Shown: piece by piece, positions 24,886 through 34,626 of the stretch
How positions within the stretch are numbered: position 1 is the stretch's first letter
Layout: each line of letters starts with the position of its first letter
NCBI RefSeq assembly: GCF_021441885.1
Contig: NZ_CP090439.1
Span: forward strand, 1,798,001-1,862,000
Source: Vibrio maritimus
GTDB lineage: Bacteria > Pseudomonadota > Gammaproteobacteria > Enterobacterales > Vibrionaceae
Length of the DNA stretch: 64,000 bases
Reading direction: 5' to 3'
Position numbers and translations under genes: made by a program
The notes under the pieces: model-generated
Told to the model about the DNA's origin: nothing
The model's database searches: none
Seen by the model: the letters and a program-made list of their open reading frames with translations, nothing else

Positions 24886-26124
24886 ATGGCGACCTCTTTT
24901 ACCAGCTCCAATCTGTTTCGTCTCTTCATGCCTATGTTGATGATGATTGGTGTAATGGTCAGCGTAAATCACATCATTGACGCGACTAAAGCGAATTCAG
25001 GTTTTGTCACTAACCTACCTTATATATTGTTTGGAACCGCTGTCGCCCTCAGCCACACATTCAAACAATCCAGAATGGCGATGGTCGCTTTATCCATGCT
25101 TGTCGCCTACCTTGTTATACAGCTTCGATTGCAAAGCCCTTTAAGTTCAGGGACGACATTACTTGAGCTTTCTTTGCTAAGCTTGCTGTTACCTGTGTCG
25201 TGCAGTTTGTCGTATTTGTTTTCAGATACCGGAGTCATTAGCAAAGGTATGGCTATCTTTGGTGCTATTCTAGTTAGTTTTATCGGATGGACCGCGCTCA
25301 TCCTGTCTCATTTTGCAACTGGTGGCTTTTTAGGCTTCGACAACGATCTTTTGATGGCAGTACCTCAGATATCTCGACTGCCACTTGTTCTAGTTCTTTA
25401 CACGCTTGCTATTATCGGTGCCACGGGCATTTTCTTGCTCAATTTCAACCGTCCAATTGATGCCGCTGTTTATGCATCCATTTTTATGGCCGGTGGGACA
25501 TTTATTTTCTTTCACATCCCATATATCTCAAGCACCCTGTTCTCACTAGCCGGTGTCCTAATAATTATCTATGTGATATCTGCAAGCCATCAAATGGCGT
25601 TCAATGACCGACTGACTAATATTCCTGGTCGCCGTGCTTTAGAAATGGATATGAAGCACTTAGGACGTAAGTTCACCATTGCGATGCTAGACGTTGACCA
25701 CTTCAAATCGTTCAACGATACCTACGGCCACGATACTGGCGATGACGTACTCAAGCTTGTCGCATCTCGTATGCTTGGCGTTGGCGGAAACGCTAAAGTC
25801 TATCGTTATGGTGGTGAAGAGTTTACTGTGCTGTTCAAGGGAAAAACCGCGAAAGACAGTAAGCCTTTCTTAGAGGAACTAAGAGAGGAAATTCAGAACT
25901 ATGAAATGGTCATTCGTGACGAGCTAAAGCGTCCCAATAATAACAAACAGGGGGCCAAGAATCGCGGTTCTAACAGTAAACAATCTACAGTGAGCGTAAC
26001 GGTGAGTATTGGTGCGGCAGACAGTAAAAATACTCGTAAGCCTGAAGACGTTCTCAAGAAGGCTGACAAGGCACTTTACTCCGCTAAAGAGAAAGGACGT
26101 AACCAAGTTCAATGCGCCCGCTAA
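24886..26124 (+). CDS. Membrane-bound diguanylate cyclase
   Basis: 412 residues. About seven hydrophobic segments in residues 10-235 form an uncharacterised membrane sensor. The GGDEF domain (about 245-412) has DVDHFKSFNDTYGHDTGD and the active site YGGEEF, so it should make cyclic di-GMP. The upstream product-inhibition site (RxxD) is not visible (GGNAKVYRYGGEEF). An Asn/Lys/Ser-rich insert (PNNNKQGAKNRGSNSKQ) interrupts the domain. Confidence 0.88.
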   Translation: MATSFTSSNLFRLFMPMLMMIGVMVSVNHIIDATKANSGFVTNLPYILFGTAVALSHTFKQSRMAMVALSMLVAYLVIQLRLQSPLSSGTTLLELSLLSLLLPVSCSLSYLFSDTGVISKGMAIFGAILVSFIGWTALILSHFATGGFLGFDNDLLMAVPQISRLPLVLVLYTLAIIGATGIFLLNFNRPIDAAVYASIFMAGGTFIFFHIPYISSTLFSLAGVLIIIYVISASHQMAFNDRLTNIPGRRALEMDMKHLGRKFTIAMLDVDHFKSFNDTYGHDTGDDVLKLVASRMLGVGGNAKVYRYGGEEFTVLFKGKTAKDSKPFLEELREEIQNYEMVIRDELKRPNNNKQGAKNRGSNSKQSTVSVTVSIGAADSKNTRKPEDVLKKADKALYSAKEKGRNQVQCAR

Positions 26125-26143
26125 AGCATCTTAACCTAATTGA

Positions 26144-27097
26144 TTAGTCTTGGTTAAAGAACAGTACAATACTCCCGCCCTTTAAGTCACTTCCGTAGTT
26201 TACGCTCAACCCAATGCCAACATTGTCGACCAATGGCACATGAAAAGGCGGTGTCATTAACCACCCAACCGTTCCCTCGTAGTAATGACTCGAACCTAGG
26301 ATGCCAAGTGTGTCCCCACCAATATCTACTCGCCGGACGCTGGTATACACGGTTTGGATTGATCGTCCCCAATCAGTGACATCGTAGAACAGCTTCGCTT
26401 CGTTTGACCAATACCAACCTTCTGGCGTACCGACATCGCCCTCGTTTGCTTTACCCCAACCGTATCCAGAAAAATAATTAAACGTTGATTTCAATTTAAC
26501 CAGACCCCAGCCTTTATCTTTGGAGTAGTTAAAGCCCATTTTGGGTTGAATTGACGTTGCCCATGCGGATGTATTGACCAACTTTCCATCAATAAATCTT
26601 TGAAAGAGTTTGGAAAACGGTGATTGAAAGTCATAGTTGCTATGTAAGTATTGAAGATGAAGGCCGATGCCTGTCTCGAACGTCCAGTGTTCACTGAAGC
26701 TAATCTCCTGCTCATAGCCTGTGAACACCCCTAATACGTATTTACGATGACTATCGCCAATATCTAAGATTTGATCTTCGATGCGCAATGCGGAAAACCG
26801 GAGGGTCGCTCGTTGTTGAAACTGCTTGTTGTCGGATAAATCAAATGTCAGAGGCAGTGCCGAAACGCCAATATTCTTTCGTCTATCTAGAGCTTCTTGT
26901 GAACCAATTTCATCATTATCAATATTAAGTAAGTCATTAGGGTCAAAATCCTTGAAGCCAAAGGTTAATGCGTCGCTGTCCGTTAATATGATCGCCGCTG
27001 CAAAATCTTCTTCGAAGATATCTTTAAACTGTGGGTCAGCACGAGCCGTCAGATGAGTTAATGCGATAATAGATACAGTGACCGTTAAAAGTCTCAA
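26144..27097 (-). CDS. Solitary outer-membrane autotransporter-like beta-barrel
   Basis: 317 residues with a signal peptide (MRLLTVTVSIIALTHLTARA). The rest is amphipathic strand-like sequence (TFETGIGLHLQYLHSNYDF, WGLVKLKSTFNYFSGYGWG) ending in VNYGSDLKGGSIVLFF, as in outer-membrane barrels. It resembles the PF11557 family of barrels without a passenger domain. It faces the diguanylate cyclase gene tail-to-tail; function is unknown. Confidence 0.7.
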   Translation of the reverse strand: MRLLTVTVSIIALTHLTARADPQFKDIFEEDFAAAIILTDSDALTFGFKDFDPNDLLNIDNDEIGSQEALDRRKNIGVSALPLTFDLSDNKQFQQRATLRFSALRIEDQILDIGDSHRKYVLGVFTGYEQEISFSEHWTFETGIGLHLQYLHSNYDFQSPFSKLFQRFIDGKLVNTSAWATSIQPKMGFNYSKDKGWGLVKLKSTFNYFSGYGWGKANEGDVGTPEGWYWSNEAKLFYDVTDWGRSIQTVYTSVRRVDIGGDTLGILGSSHYYEGTVGWLMTPPFHVPLVDNVGIGLSVNYGSDLKGGSIVLFFNQD

Positions 27098-27253
27098 TGG
27101 ACAAACCTCAATAACGAATGATGAACGCTAACAATAACAAAAGCGTTACTTTTTACAGTAACGCTTTGTATTAAGTGTAGAAAAACATTGAAAAAAGAGA
27201 AGCGGACAATGAAATAATTGTCGCTCTCTACATGGGCGTGATTCTAGAAGAGT

Positions 27254-28234
27254 CTATGAGGTGGTACTAACAATATCGCTTTCGAGTTGTGAAACGTAGC
27301 GATTTCGACCACTTCTCTTCGCTTGATAAAGCAGCTTATCAGCACTTTCGTACAATTCACTTAATGACTCATTTCCATTAGGAATGGTGCTGTACACACC
27401 AAGTGACAACGTCACCCTATCAGAAGTCTGGGAGAACTCATGAGGAATGTTTAGCGAGACGATGCCATCTTTTACCCTTGCTGCGTTCTCTTCAGCTTCG
27501 TGAACATCGCTTTTGCTTAGTAAGATAACGAACTCTTCACCACCGTATCGACCTACATACTCTCCAGAGCGAATAAACATAACGTCAAGAAACTGCGCAA
27601 TGTTTATCAAACACTGATCGCCCTCGGTGTGGCCATAGTTATCGTTGTAGGCTTTAAAATGGTCTACATCCATAAGAATGACAGACAAGGGCATTTGGTG
27701 TCTTCCATGCCATTGAATCAGCTCTGTTAGTTTGTCGTCCATATAGCGACGATTGAACAATTTAGTTAGACCGTCTTCGTTGGCTTGGTGTTGCAGTGCC
27801 CTATTAGCTTCTTCGAGCTGGGAGCTTGCTTGTTTTAACTCGCGACGCATTTGAGCGATTCGTTGCATCGCTATGAGTTTGGACTGCAAGACTATTTTGT
27901 TCACGGGTTTAACCAAGTAGTCATCACCGCCTGCATCGATAGCTTTCGCAATCATTTCAGGTTCATCGTGACTGCTTAAAAAGATGATTGGTATCCAGTC
28001 AGCTTTGTAACGCTGTCGAATTTCAGCTGCCACCTCAAACCCATCCATCTCTGGCATAGAAATGTCGAGTAAAACGAGTTCTGGGTCAAACGTCGGATAC
28101 AAAGCAAGCGCCTCTCTACCGCTAGCCGCTACCTCTACCTCATGCCCAAGTTGTTTGAGGCGTATCTGTAACTGCATACGCTCCAACTGAGCATCATCTA
28201 CGAGAAGAATTTTCATCGAAGATTCTATGGACAT
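27254..28234 (-). CDS. Response-regulator diguanylate cyclase (REC-GGDEF)
   Basis: 326 residues from the ATG at 28234 (MSIESSMKILLVDD), with AAGGAT upstream. The receiver domain has Asp in LVLLDISMPEMDGF and Lys in YLVKPVNK. A short coiled linker (MRRELKQASSQLEEANRALQHQ) leads to GGDEF with DVDHFKAYNDNYGH and YGGEEF. The RxxD inhibitory site is not evident. It resembles PleD/WspR-type enzymes; the partner kinase is not in the window. Confidence 0.9.
   Translation of the reverse strand: MSIESSMKILLVDDAQLERMQLQIRLKQLGHEVEVAASGREALALYPTFDPELVLLDISMPEMDGFEVAAEIRQRYKADWIPIIFLSSHDEPEMIAKAIDAGGDDYLVKPVNKIVLQSKLIAMQRIAQMRRELKQASSQLEEANRALQHQANEDGLTKLFNRRYMDDKLTELIQWHGRHQMPLSVILMDVDHFKAYNDNYGHTEGDQCLINIAQFLDVMFIRSGEYVGRYGGEEFVILLSKSDVHEAEENAARVKDGIVSLNIPHEFSQTSDRVTLSLGVYSTIPNGNESLSELYESADKLLYQAKRSGRNRYVSQLESDIVSTTS
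27403..27415. other. matS site (perfect)
   Basis: GTGACAACGTCAC fits the MatP-binding consensus GTGACRNYGTCAC exactly. It lies inside the diguanylate cyclase gene. Confidence 0.8.
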
Positions 28235-28451
28235 TATGAGCATCCTTGTCTTTGTATAACACCAACATATGGTTAATATAAACCACATATTAGGATAATA
28301 TTCAAACAGTCCCACTAAAATTGCAGTAATAACAGTTTGTTTGCGCCCAAATCACAGTTTTGAGTGGGCATTCTGACTCTACTTGGATTATTATTGACGT
28401 TTGAAATGATGATCTCTGGATCATCGACAATCTTTACACAGAGAAAGCTGT

Positions 28452-28889
28452 ATGTCTGAAACACAAAACACCGAAACCACTATCGTAGACCTAGAGACAG
28501 TCTCCGCTGAGCTTAAACAGGTAATCCTTTTTGATGAGGTACCAGAAGAGCTGTACAACATGGTGGTATCTATCCACGAAGTGACTGAAGAAGCGGTTCG
28601 TGAAGCGTGGAACTCTCTGCCAGCAAGCGCACAGAATATTCTTGATAATTTCGAGCAGTTTCATGCACTCATCTCTGTGAGTCAAGCATTCGCAGGCGTG
28701 AGCGCTTTAGAAGAGTTTACTACGATGGAACTACCATCAGATATGAGCGATGACGATAAAGAAGCATACAAAGCAGAGCTTCTTGATAAAGTTCTACAGA
28801 ACTGCATTAAAGACATGGTTAAGCAGATTAAAAAAGCACGCCGTGATGCTATCTTGAAGCGTGATTTCAAAGAAGTTTTTGTAAAATAA
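28452..28889 (+). CDS. DUF3069 family protein
   Basis: 145 residues, acidic, all-helical, cytoplasmic (VPEELYNMVVSIHEVTEEAVREAW, NILDNFEQFHALISVSQAFAG, basic C-terminus KKARRDAILKRDF). It matches my memory of the DUF3069 family of marine gamma-proteobacteria; function unknown. It ends at a terminator shared with modABC on the other strand. Confidence 0.75.
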   Translation: MSETQNTETTIVDLETVSAELKQVILFDEVPEELYNMVVSIHEVTEEAVREAWNSLPASAQNILDNFEQFHALISVSQAFAGVSALEEFTTMELPSDMSDDDKEAYKAELLDKVLQNCIKDMVKQIKKARRDAILKRDFKEVFVK

Positions 28890-28906
28890 TTCGTCTTAAA
28901 GATGCT

Positions 28907-28936
28907 AAAAGAGCCACTTTCTGTGGCTCTTTTTTT
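28907..28936. terminator. Bidirectional terminator between DUF3069 gene and modC
   Basis: AAAAGAGCCAC-TTTCT-GTGGCTCTTTT followed by more T; A tract on the left serves the minus strand. Confidence 0.9.
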
Positions 28937-30047
28937 ATAGATGCGGTTCGAGTGCCACATCTTTTTGCGACACACTCACCCCTTTTATTTGTGCATACAC
29001 TTTTTGTCCTTCCTTCAAGCTCAAGTCATCTATCGCCCACTGTGTAACCGTCGCAACTAGCTCACGCTCTTCATCTAGTGACAAGACCACTTCCACGCTT
29101 TGCCTCGGCGTTCCCTTACCGCCCAGAGAAATTGATTTTACGACACACGGAAGAATGTTTCGTATTGATGTTTTCTCCGCTCTGTTTAAAGAGATAGATA
29201 CATCGCTGGCTCTGACCCGCAACCTAACATGTTCCCCAACATCAGCATTGGTATGTTGGACCCATAAATAATGCTCAGGCGTCAAGGCTACCTTGGTTAA
29301 ACCATAGGTGTCGTTCTGTTCTAACACTGTTCCTTTGAATAGCGCGCTTTTATCTGAAAACGACTGCCATGATTGCATCAATTTACTCGCCCACACCCGT
29401 TCGATTATGTCGGACTCAACAACCTTACCGTCATCAATCACTACTAAGTGTTGAGCTAACCTGAGGATCTCGTTCTGGCTATGCGTAACATAGAGTATAG
29501 GTATATCCACCTGATTAGAAAGTGCTTCTAAAAAAGGCATTAGCTCTCTCTTTCTTGGCGTGTCTAAAGATGCCAAAGGTTCATCCATAAGGAGTATGTT
29601 TGGCTTGCTTAATAAAGCTCGTCCAATGGCTACTCGTTGCTTTTCACCACCAGATAAATGACTTGGATAACGATCGAGAAGCGCCTCAATAGCAAGTAGT
29701 TTTATGATTTCGTTGAAGTAATCCTCATTCTTTTTCGTGACGCCGTAACATAAATTTCGCTCGACCGTCATATGTGGAAAGAGTCTAGCGTCTTGGAACA
29801 CGTAGCCGATCTTGCGTTTTTCGATGGGCACATTGATGTTGTGTTGAGAATCGAATAACGGCTCGTGATTAATTGCGATATAGCCTGCATCAGGTTCGAC
29901 CAACCCACTGACTAAGTTGATAAGCGTCGTTTTCCCCGCACCAGAGCGACCAAAAATGGCAGTAATACCTTTAGCCGGTAATGATGTTTTAAGGTGAAAA
30001 GACTGAGACTCGAACTGCTTCTTAACATCGATGCTAATTGTGCTCAT
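28935..30047 (-). CDS. modC: Molybdate ABC transporter ATP-binding protein
   Basis: 370 residues. Walker A GRSGAGKTTL, signature LSGGEKQR, Walker B ILLMDEPLASLD and switch His in YVTHSQNE are intact. A C-terminal TOBE/MOP domain (about 290-365) binds molybdate. It powers import with ModA and ModB; its start overlaps the modB stop by 4 bases. Confidence 0.95.
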   Translation of the reverse strand: MSTISIDVKKQFESQSFHLKTSLPAKGITAIFGRSGAGKTTLINLVSGLVEPDAGYIAINHEPLFDSQHNINVPIEKRKIGYVFQDARLFPHMTVERNLCYGVTKKNEDYFNEIIKLLAIEALLDRYPSHLSGGEKQRVAIGRALLSKPNILLMDEPLASLDTPRKRELMPFLEALSNQVDIPILYVTHSQNEILRLAQHLVVIDDGKVVESDIIERVWASKLMQSWQSFSDKSALFKGTVLEQNDTYGLTKVALTPEHYLWVQHTNADVGEHVRLRVRASDVSISLNRAEKTSIRNILPCVVKSISLGGKGTPRQSVEVVLSLDEERELVATVTQWAIDDLSLKEGQKVYAQIKGVSVSQKDVALEPHL

Positions 30048-30736
30048 TTCACCACTCCTAAACGACGTCCCATCCAGCGATTAAGCGACTCAGAGAAATA
30101 GAGGGACGCCAATGAAATAGCAATTGAAATGACACATAAACGAAACGCAGCAGATTCTGCCCCTGGGGTTTCGAGAAAACTATACATAGCCAAAGGAATA
30201 GTCTGCGTTTCTCCTGGAATATTGGAGACAAAGCTAATGGTTGCTCCAAATTCACCCAAGCTTCTAGCAAACGACAGCATGGTACCGCTAATTATGCCAG
30301 GGATGATCAAGGGTAAGGTAATAGTCCAAAATACTTTTTGGGGAGAAGCACCTAACGTCCGTGCAGCTTGTTCTAGTTTGTAATCTACATTTTCCATAGA
30401 TAACCGAATAGAACGCACCATGAGTGGTAACGCAACAATAATGCAAGCCAGTACCGCGCCTCGCCAGCTAAAGCTAAAACTCATACCCGTATACTGATAA
30501 ATAAACTGCCCAATGAACCCTTGTCGACCCATAGAAATAAGCAACAAATACCCCACAACAACGGGAGGTAAAACCAGCGGTAAATGGACAACGCTGTCTA
30601 AAAGGCTCTTACCAACAAAATCCTTTTTACTCAACAACCACGCCAAAAACACACCGATTGGTATTAACCATATTATCGCAACTGACGCGACTTTCAGGCT
30701 CAAAAAGATCGCTTCTACTTCGTATTCTGTCAACAT
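30044..30736 (-). CDS. modB: Molybdate ABC transporter permease
   Basis: 230 residues with five to six membrane segments and the EAA loop (LEQAARTLGASPQKVFWTITLP). It forms the inner-membrane channel of the ModABC complex. It starts 1 base after the modA stop. Confidence 0.95.
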   Translation of the reverse strand: MLTEYEVEAIFLSLKVASVAIIWLIPIGVFLAWLLSKKDFVGKSLLDSVVHLPLVLPPVVVGYLLLISMGRQGFIGQFIYQYTGMSFSFSWRGAVLACIIVALPLMVRSIRLSMENVDYKLEQAARTLGASPQKVFWTITLPLIIPGIISGTMLSFARSLGEFGATISFVSNIPGETQTIPLAMYSFLETPGAESAAFRLCVISIAISLASLYFSESLNRWMGRRLGVVK

Positions 30737-30737
30737 A

Positions 30738-31511
30738 TTAGCGGGTTAACGTCCCTTCAGTGATAAATCCATAATGTCTCAATATAGCCTGTCCTTTTTC
30801 CGAACGCACAAATTGCGCAAACAGAATAGACTCTGGAGAGCCATTCAAATTCGCCATTGGGTAATCAATCGAGTCATGACTTGAAGCTGGAAACACCGAA
30901 AGTATAGTGACACCGTCACTCGCTATTACATCAGAACGATATACCACACCGAGCGGTGCTTCTTTTCTATCCACGAGCGCCAACACCTGCCTTACGTTAT
31001 TCACAGGTGCCAGTTGTTCTCTTACATCACTCCAAATCCCTAAAGATTCTAGCGCCTGTTTTGTATAGATCCCGACGGGAACGGCATCTGTTTGCCCGAT
31101 TGCAAGCCTGTTATTTTTCAACAACGACCTCCACTGCGCAGATGAAAATAAGTCAAAGGAACCCGTCTCGAGCTGTTCATGCTTTAATTGCGTACTGGTA
31201 ATAAGAGCTAACTCATTGTGGGCGACAATATGTACGTTTGAAGCTTCAACCGCCCTCTTTGTTTGTAAGTAATCCATCCAACGAGTATTGGCTGAAATGA
31301 ATATGTCTGCAGGTGCTCCTGTGAGAATTTGTCGCGCTAAAGAGGACGATCCCGCAAACACCGTTCTTACCTTAATATTTTCTTGGTTCTCAAATTCTTC
31401 TGCTATCTCATTAACCGCATTCGTCATTGAGCTGGCAGCAAATACCGTCAATGTTTTAGCCAATGAAACATGTGACAGCGTAACCAACATGACTAATAGT
31501 AAATAACGCAT
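30738..31511 (-). CDS. modA: Molybdate-binding periplasmic protein
   Basis: 257 residues with a signal peptide (MRYLLLVMLVTLSHVSLA). The mature protein starts KTLTVFAASSMTNAVNEIA and contains FAGSSSLARQI and PADIFISANTRWMD, the ModA pattern in which the Ser residues bind the oxyanion. No ModE-type operator was seen; it follows the cobyric acid synthase gene by 7 bases. Confidence 0.95.
   Translation of the reverse strand: MRYLLLVMLVTLSHVSLAKTLTVFAASSMTNAVNEIAEEFENQENIKVRTVFAGSSSLARQILTGAPADIFISANTRWMDYLQTKRAVEASNVHIVAHNELALITSTQLKHEQLETGSFDLFSSAQWRSLLKNNRLAIGQTDAVPVGIYTKQALESLGIWSDVREQLAPVNNVRQVLALVDRKEAPLGVVYRSDVIASDGVTILSVFPASSHDSIDYPMANLNGSPESILFAQFVRSEKGQAILRHYGFITEGTLTR
30907..30919. 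other. matS site (perfect)
   Basis: GTGACACCGTCAC fits GTGACRNYGTCAC exactly. It lies inside modA. A one-base variant (GTGACAGCGTAAC) lies at 31472-31484. Confidence 0.8.
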
Positions 31512-31518
31512 AGATACT

Positions 31519-32997
31519 CTACTCTGCTCTAGCCGCTTCAGTTAGATCTGGCCAAAGCAGATCCAGTTTCAAATGTTCTTCAATCGAGTCAGCAATGCGG
31601 TCAATCGCATTCTCTTTTTCATCTTTAATGGCGAAACTTTCTACATTAGCGCCATTCACCCACTGCGAGATAACGCTGACGACGTCAGGCAGGTCAAAGA
31701 AACCATGAACATACGTTCCTAGAACTTGATTGTCGTCACTGATTGCACCATCTTTAACGCCATTAGAGAAAGTCACCGGCTGAACTCCCGAGACTTTTGA
31801 TTGACCCGCGTGTATCTCATACCCCTCGATCTCAACAGTTCGTTCACCAAGGTTCAAGCAGCCTTTCACATTCGTTAATTGCTTCTCAGCTTCGAGTTGA
31901 GTAGTTAAGTTCAGTAGCTTTAAGCCTTCACTTCGACCGGGCTTTCCTTCAATACCATGCAAATCAGCAATCTCATCACCCAACATTTGGTATCCTCCAC
32001 AGATACCGACGACCTTACCTCCGAATCGAAGATGGCGAGCAATATCTCTGTCCCAGCCCTGTTCACGTAAATAGGCGAGGTCATCGCGCACAGATTTTGT
32101 GCCAGGCAGTATGATCAGATCTGCTGCGTCTAAACGCTCGCCTTTACCCACATAGCGAAAGTCGATATCAGGATGTAGACGAAGTGCATCAAAATCCGTG
32201 TGGTTACTGATTCTCGTAAGCACCGGAACAGCGACGCTCAACTTGGTGTGGGACTTTTCGTCATGGGAAGCATCGATCGCATCCTCGGCCTCGATGTTTA
32301 ACCCATGTAGGTATGGGATAACGCCAATGACTGGCTTGCCCGTCTTTTGTTCTAGCCAATCCAAGCCGGGTTCTAATAATGATATATCGCCGCGAAAACG
32401 GTTAATAACAAAGCCAATTACACGCGCCTGCTCTGACTCAGATAATAGAGCTAAAGTGCCGTAGAGGTGCGCGAAAACACCGCCACGATCGATGTCTGCT
32501 ACGATTATCACTGGAACATCTGCTTCTTCTGCAAACCCCATGTTTGCAATGTCGTTTTCTCTGAGGTTAATCTCCGCTGGACTCCCAGCGCCCTCAATCA
32601 CAATTGAGTCAAATTCTTTGCTGAGTTGATTGAATGAGTCCATTACAAACGGCATTGCCATACGTTTATAGTCATGAAAACCGACGGCATCCATATTCGC
32701 ATACGCTTTACCTTGAATGATAATTTGCGCACCAGTGTCTGAATTAGGCTTAATGAGCACGGGATTCATATGAACGGTTGGATTCACGTTAGCAGCTTGA
32801 GCTTGCACTGCTTGCGCGCGACCTATCTCCCCGCCGTCTGATGTTACTGCACTGTTTAACGCCATATTCTGACTCTTAAAAGGGGCAACGTTTATCCCTT
32901 TGCGAGCTAAGACACGGCATAACCCTGCCACTAAGACACTTTTACCTGCATCTGATGTGGTTCCCTGTACCATTAGGGCTTGTGAAGTACGACGCAT
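31519..32997 (-). CDS. cobQ: Cobyric acid synthase
   Basis: 492 residues. The N-terminal dethiobiotin-synthetase-like domain has the P-loop-like QGTTSDAGKSVL and APFKSQNMALNS. The C-terminal class I glutamine amidotransferase has nucleophile Cys in VVGICGGYQMLG and His in GTYVHGFFD. It amidates the corrin side chains in cobalamin synthesis or salvage. It is apparently in one unit with modABC (7-base gap), although the pathways differ. No cobalamin riboswitch motif was recognised in the 240 bases upstream. Confidence 0.95.
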   Translation of the reverse strand: MRRTSQALMVQGTTSDAGKSVLVAGLCRVLARKGINVAPFKSQNMALNSAVTSDGGEIGRAQAVQAQAANVNPTVHMNPVLIKPNSDTGAQIIIQGKAYANMDAVGFHDYKRMAMPFVMDSFNQLSKEFDSIVIEGAGSPAEINLRENDIANMGFAEEADVPVIIVADIDRGGVFAHLYGTLALLSESEQARVIGFVINRFRGDISLLEPGLDWLEQKTGKPVIGVIPYLHGLNIEAEDAIDASHDEKSHTKLSVAVPVLTRISNHTDFDALRLHPDIDFRYVGKGERLDAADLIILPGTKSVRDDLAYLREQGWDRDIARHLRFGGKVVGICGGYQMLGDEIADLHGIEGKPGRSEGLKLLNLTTQLEAEKQLTNVKGCLNLGERTVEIEGYEIHAGQSKVSGVQPVTFSNGVKDGAISDDNQVLGTYVHGFFDLPDVVSVISQWVNGANVESFAIKDEKENAIDRIADSIEEHLKLDLLWPDLTEAARAE

Positions 32998-33237
32998 ATT
33001 GACCTGTTTTTATTGGTAAGACTCTATGAACAGTTTACCTTGTTTAACTTAGCTGACCAACGGTTTGCTTTGAATTCTAAGTACTTATAACGCTTTGTAG
33101 ACCTTGATCAGGCTCTAATTATGGTGACAATATCTCGATATAGTCAAAATGGTCTGTATTTTGCAGTACTTTTTTTTATATACTGATTTAATTAAATATT
33201 CGAGTTTATATCGAACACTTTTTATCATGGAGTTCTC

Positions 33238-33774
33238 ATGCTAGGTAAAGCAAGTCGTGCTGCACTTTTGACATTAGCAGTCGCCGCCCCTGCGCTGGTT
33301 CAAGCAAATAATTTTAACTATAACTCTTTTGAGGTTCGCTTGGGTGCTAACCCTGGTACTATGGGCACTGAGTTTACGACCTTTTTTACAGAAAACACCC
33401 ATTTTATTGCTCGTGCAGACAGTCGATTTGAAGGCGACTGGGATATCGCGGGTGGTATTGGGTTTAACGGTCCTATCGGTCAGTTTGCAGACGTATATGG
33501 TCAACTATTGGTCCACAACGTTAAAACAAAAGACGACGAAAAATTCGACAGCGAATTTATGTCGGAATTCAATATTGGTTCACGCGTTTGGCTTCTTCAA
33601 AATATCGAAGGTGTTGGGCAAGTAGGTATGCTTAACCGTCGAGACGACACCGTATTTATCTGGAGTGTTGGCGCACGATTCCATTCTACTGAGGCACTCT
33701 CTTTAGGTGCTGATCTTAAAGACGGTGGTATTTACGGACCTCAAGTTCAAATGTCCGTAGAATTTGGTTTCTAA
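33238..33774 (+). CDS. Small outer-membrane beta-barrel protein
   Basis: 178 residues with a signal peptide (cleavage after VQA, about residue 23). The mature protein has about eight amphipathic strands (FIARADSRFEGDWDIAGGIGF, VYGQLLVHNVK, IGSRVWLLQN) and a C-terminal VQMSVEFGF with final Phe, the usual barrel-assembly signal. The specific function is unknown. GGAG lies 6 bases before the ATG. A strong bidirectional terminator follows. Confidence 0.75.
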   Translation: MLGKASRAALLTLAVAAPALVQANNFNYNSFEVRLGANPGTMGTEFTTFFTENTHFIARADSRFEGDWDIAGGIGFNGPIGQFADVYGQLLVHNVKTKDDEKFDSEFMSEFNIGSRVWLLQNIEGVGQVGMLNRRDDTVFIWSVGARFHSTEALSLGADLKDGGIYGPQVQMSVEFGF

Positions 33775-33832
33775 CCAACAGACTCTAAAGTTGAGTTCGT
33801 TGTAAACAAATATAGCGTTACAAGACAGCATT

Positions 33833-33867
33833 AAAAAAGGGTTTTCCTATTATGGAAAACCCTTTTT
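33833..33867. terminator. Bidirectional terminator
   Basis: AAAAAGGGTTTTCC (14-bp stem) around TATTAT, with A and T tracts on both sides, between two convergent genes. Confidence 0.92.
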
Positions 33868-33883
33868 AGTATCAAGTCGAAAT

Positions 33884-34585
33884 CTAAGGCTTCGGTTGTA
33901 CGTATTTACGGCTTACGTCGACAATCGCAACATCCCTAAAGAAGCTTCGACCCAGTAGCACTGGATATTTTAGGTGCGTTCTATCCGCTAACGTAAACTC
34001 TGTTTTGCTAGTCATGTCGCCAATTTTGATGACTGAAACAATCACAGGTCGCTTGTCGCTTTCTTCTGAGCTAGATTGTTTTACTTTAACCCAACGCTCA
34101 ACAGGCAATGACACTTCTTTCGATTCCACACCGTCATGCTTCATCTTAAACTTAACCCAGTCTTTCCCATCACGCTCAAAAGGTACGATATCTACCGCAC
34201 TGAGTGAAGATGTTGTTGCACCTGTATCGATACGTGCCTTAGTTGATACTTTGATGTCTACCAGGTTTACATACTCCTGCTCACCAAGAATGAGTTTGCC
34301 ATCTTCACTCTTTACAGGGGCTGGCTTAGCCACTGGTTGCTCAGGCTTTTTCTCAACGACAGGCTCTTCAGGCTTAGGTTCTGGCTTTGTCTCCGTCACC
34401 TTTTCATCTGGTTTTGCCTCTGGCTCTACGGCCTCTGGAGCTGTTTCAGTATCAGGAGTCTCAGGAGTGACCTCCGTTGAAGGTTGCTCTACCGCTGGAG
34501 GCGTCGCCGTTTCCGTTGGTGTTGTCGAACATGCGACCAAACCGCCTGACAGCATCAGGGGCAAAATTACTTTCCAAGGTTTCAT
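33884..34585 (-). CDS. Retropepsin-like lipoprotein (PF05618)
   Basis: 233 residues. A lipoprotein signal (MKPWKVILPLMLSGGLVAC) is followed by a Pro/Glu/Thr/Lys-rich linker (about residues 20-95) and a C-terminal domain with ARIDTGATTSSL, matching the DTGA of retropepsin-like aspartyl proteases, then YPVLLGRSFF. This family was formerly called ATP-dependent zinc protease. It probably sits in the periplasm on the outer membrane. Confidence 0.82.
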   Translation of the reverse strand: MKPWKVILPLMLSGGLVACSTTPTETATPPAVEQPSTEVTPETPDTETAPEAVEPEAKPDEKVTETKPEPKPEEPVVEKKPEQPVAKPAPVKSEDGKLILGEQEYVNLVDIKVSTKARIDTGATTSSLSAVDIVPFERDGKDWVKFKMKHDGVESKEVSLPVERWVKVKQSSSEESDKRPVIVSVIKIGDMTSKTEFTLADRTHLKYPVLLGRSFFRDVAIVDVSRKYVQPKP

Positions 34586-34626
34586 TCATTCACCTTTATT
34601 ATTGTTAGCTCGTTGCGTGTGTATCT

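Noticed and set aside
32998..33237. Cobalamin riboswitch before cobyric acid synthase
   Set aside because: No B12-box-like sequence was recognised in the gap.
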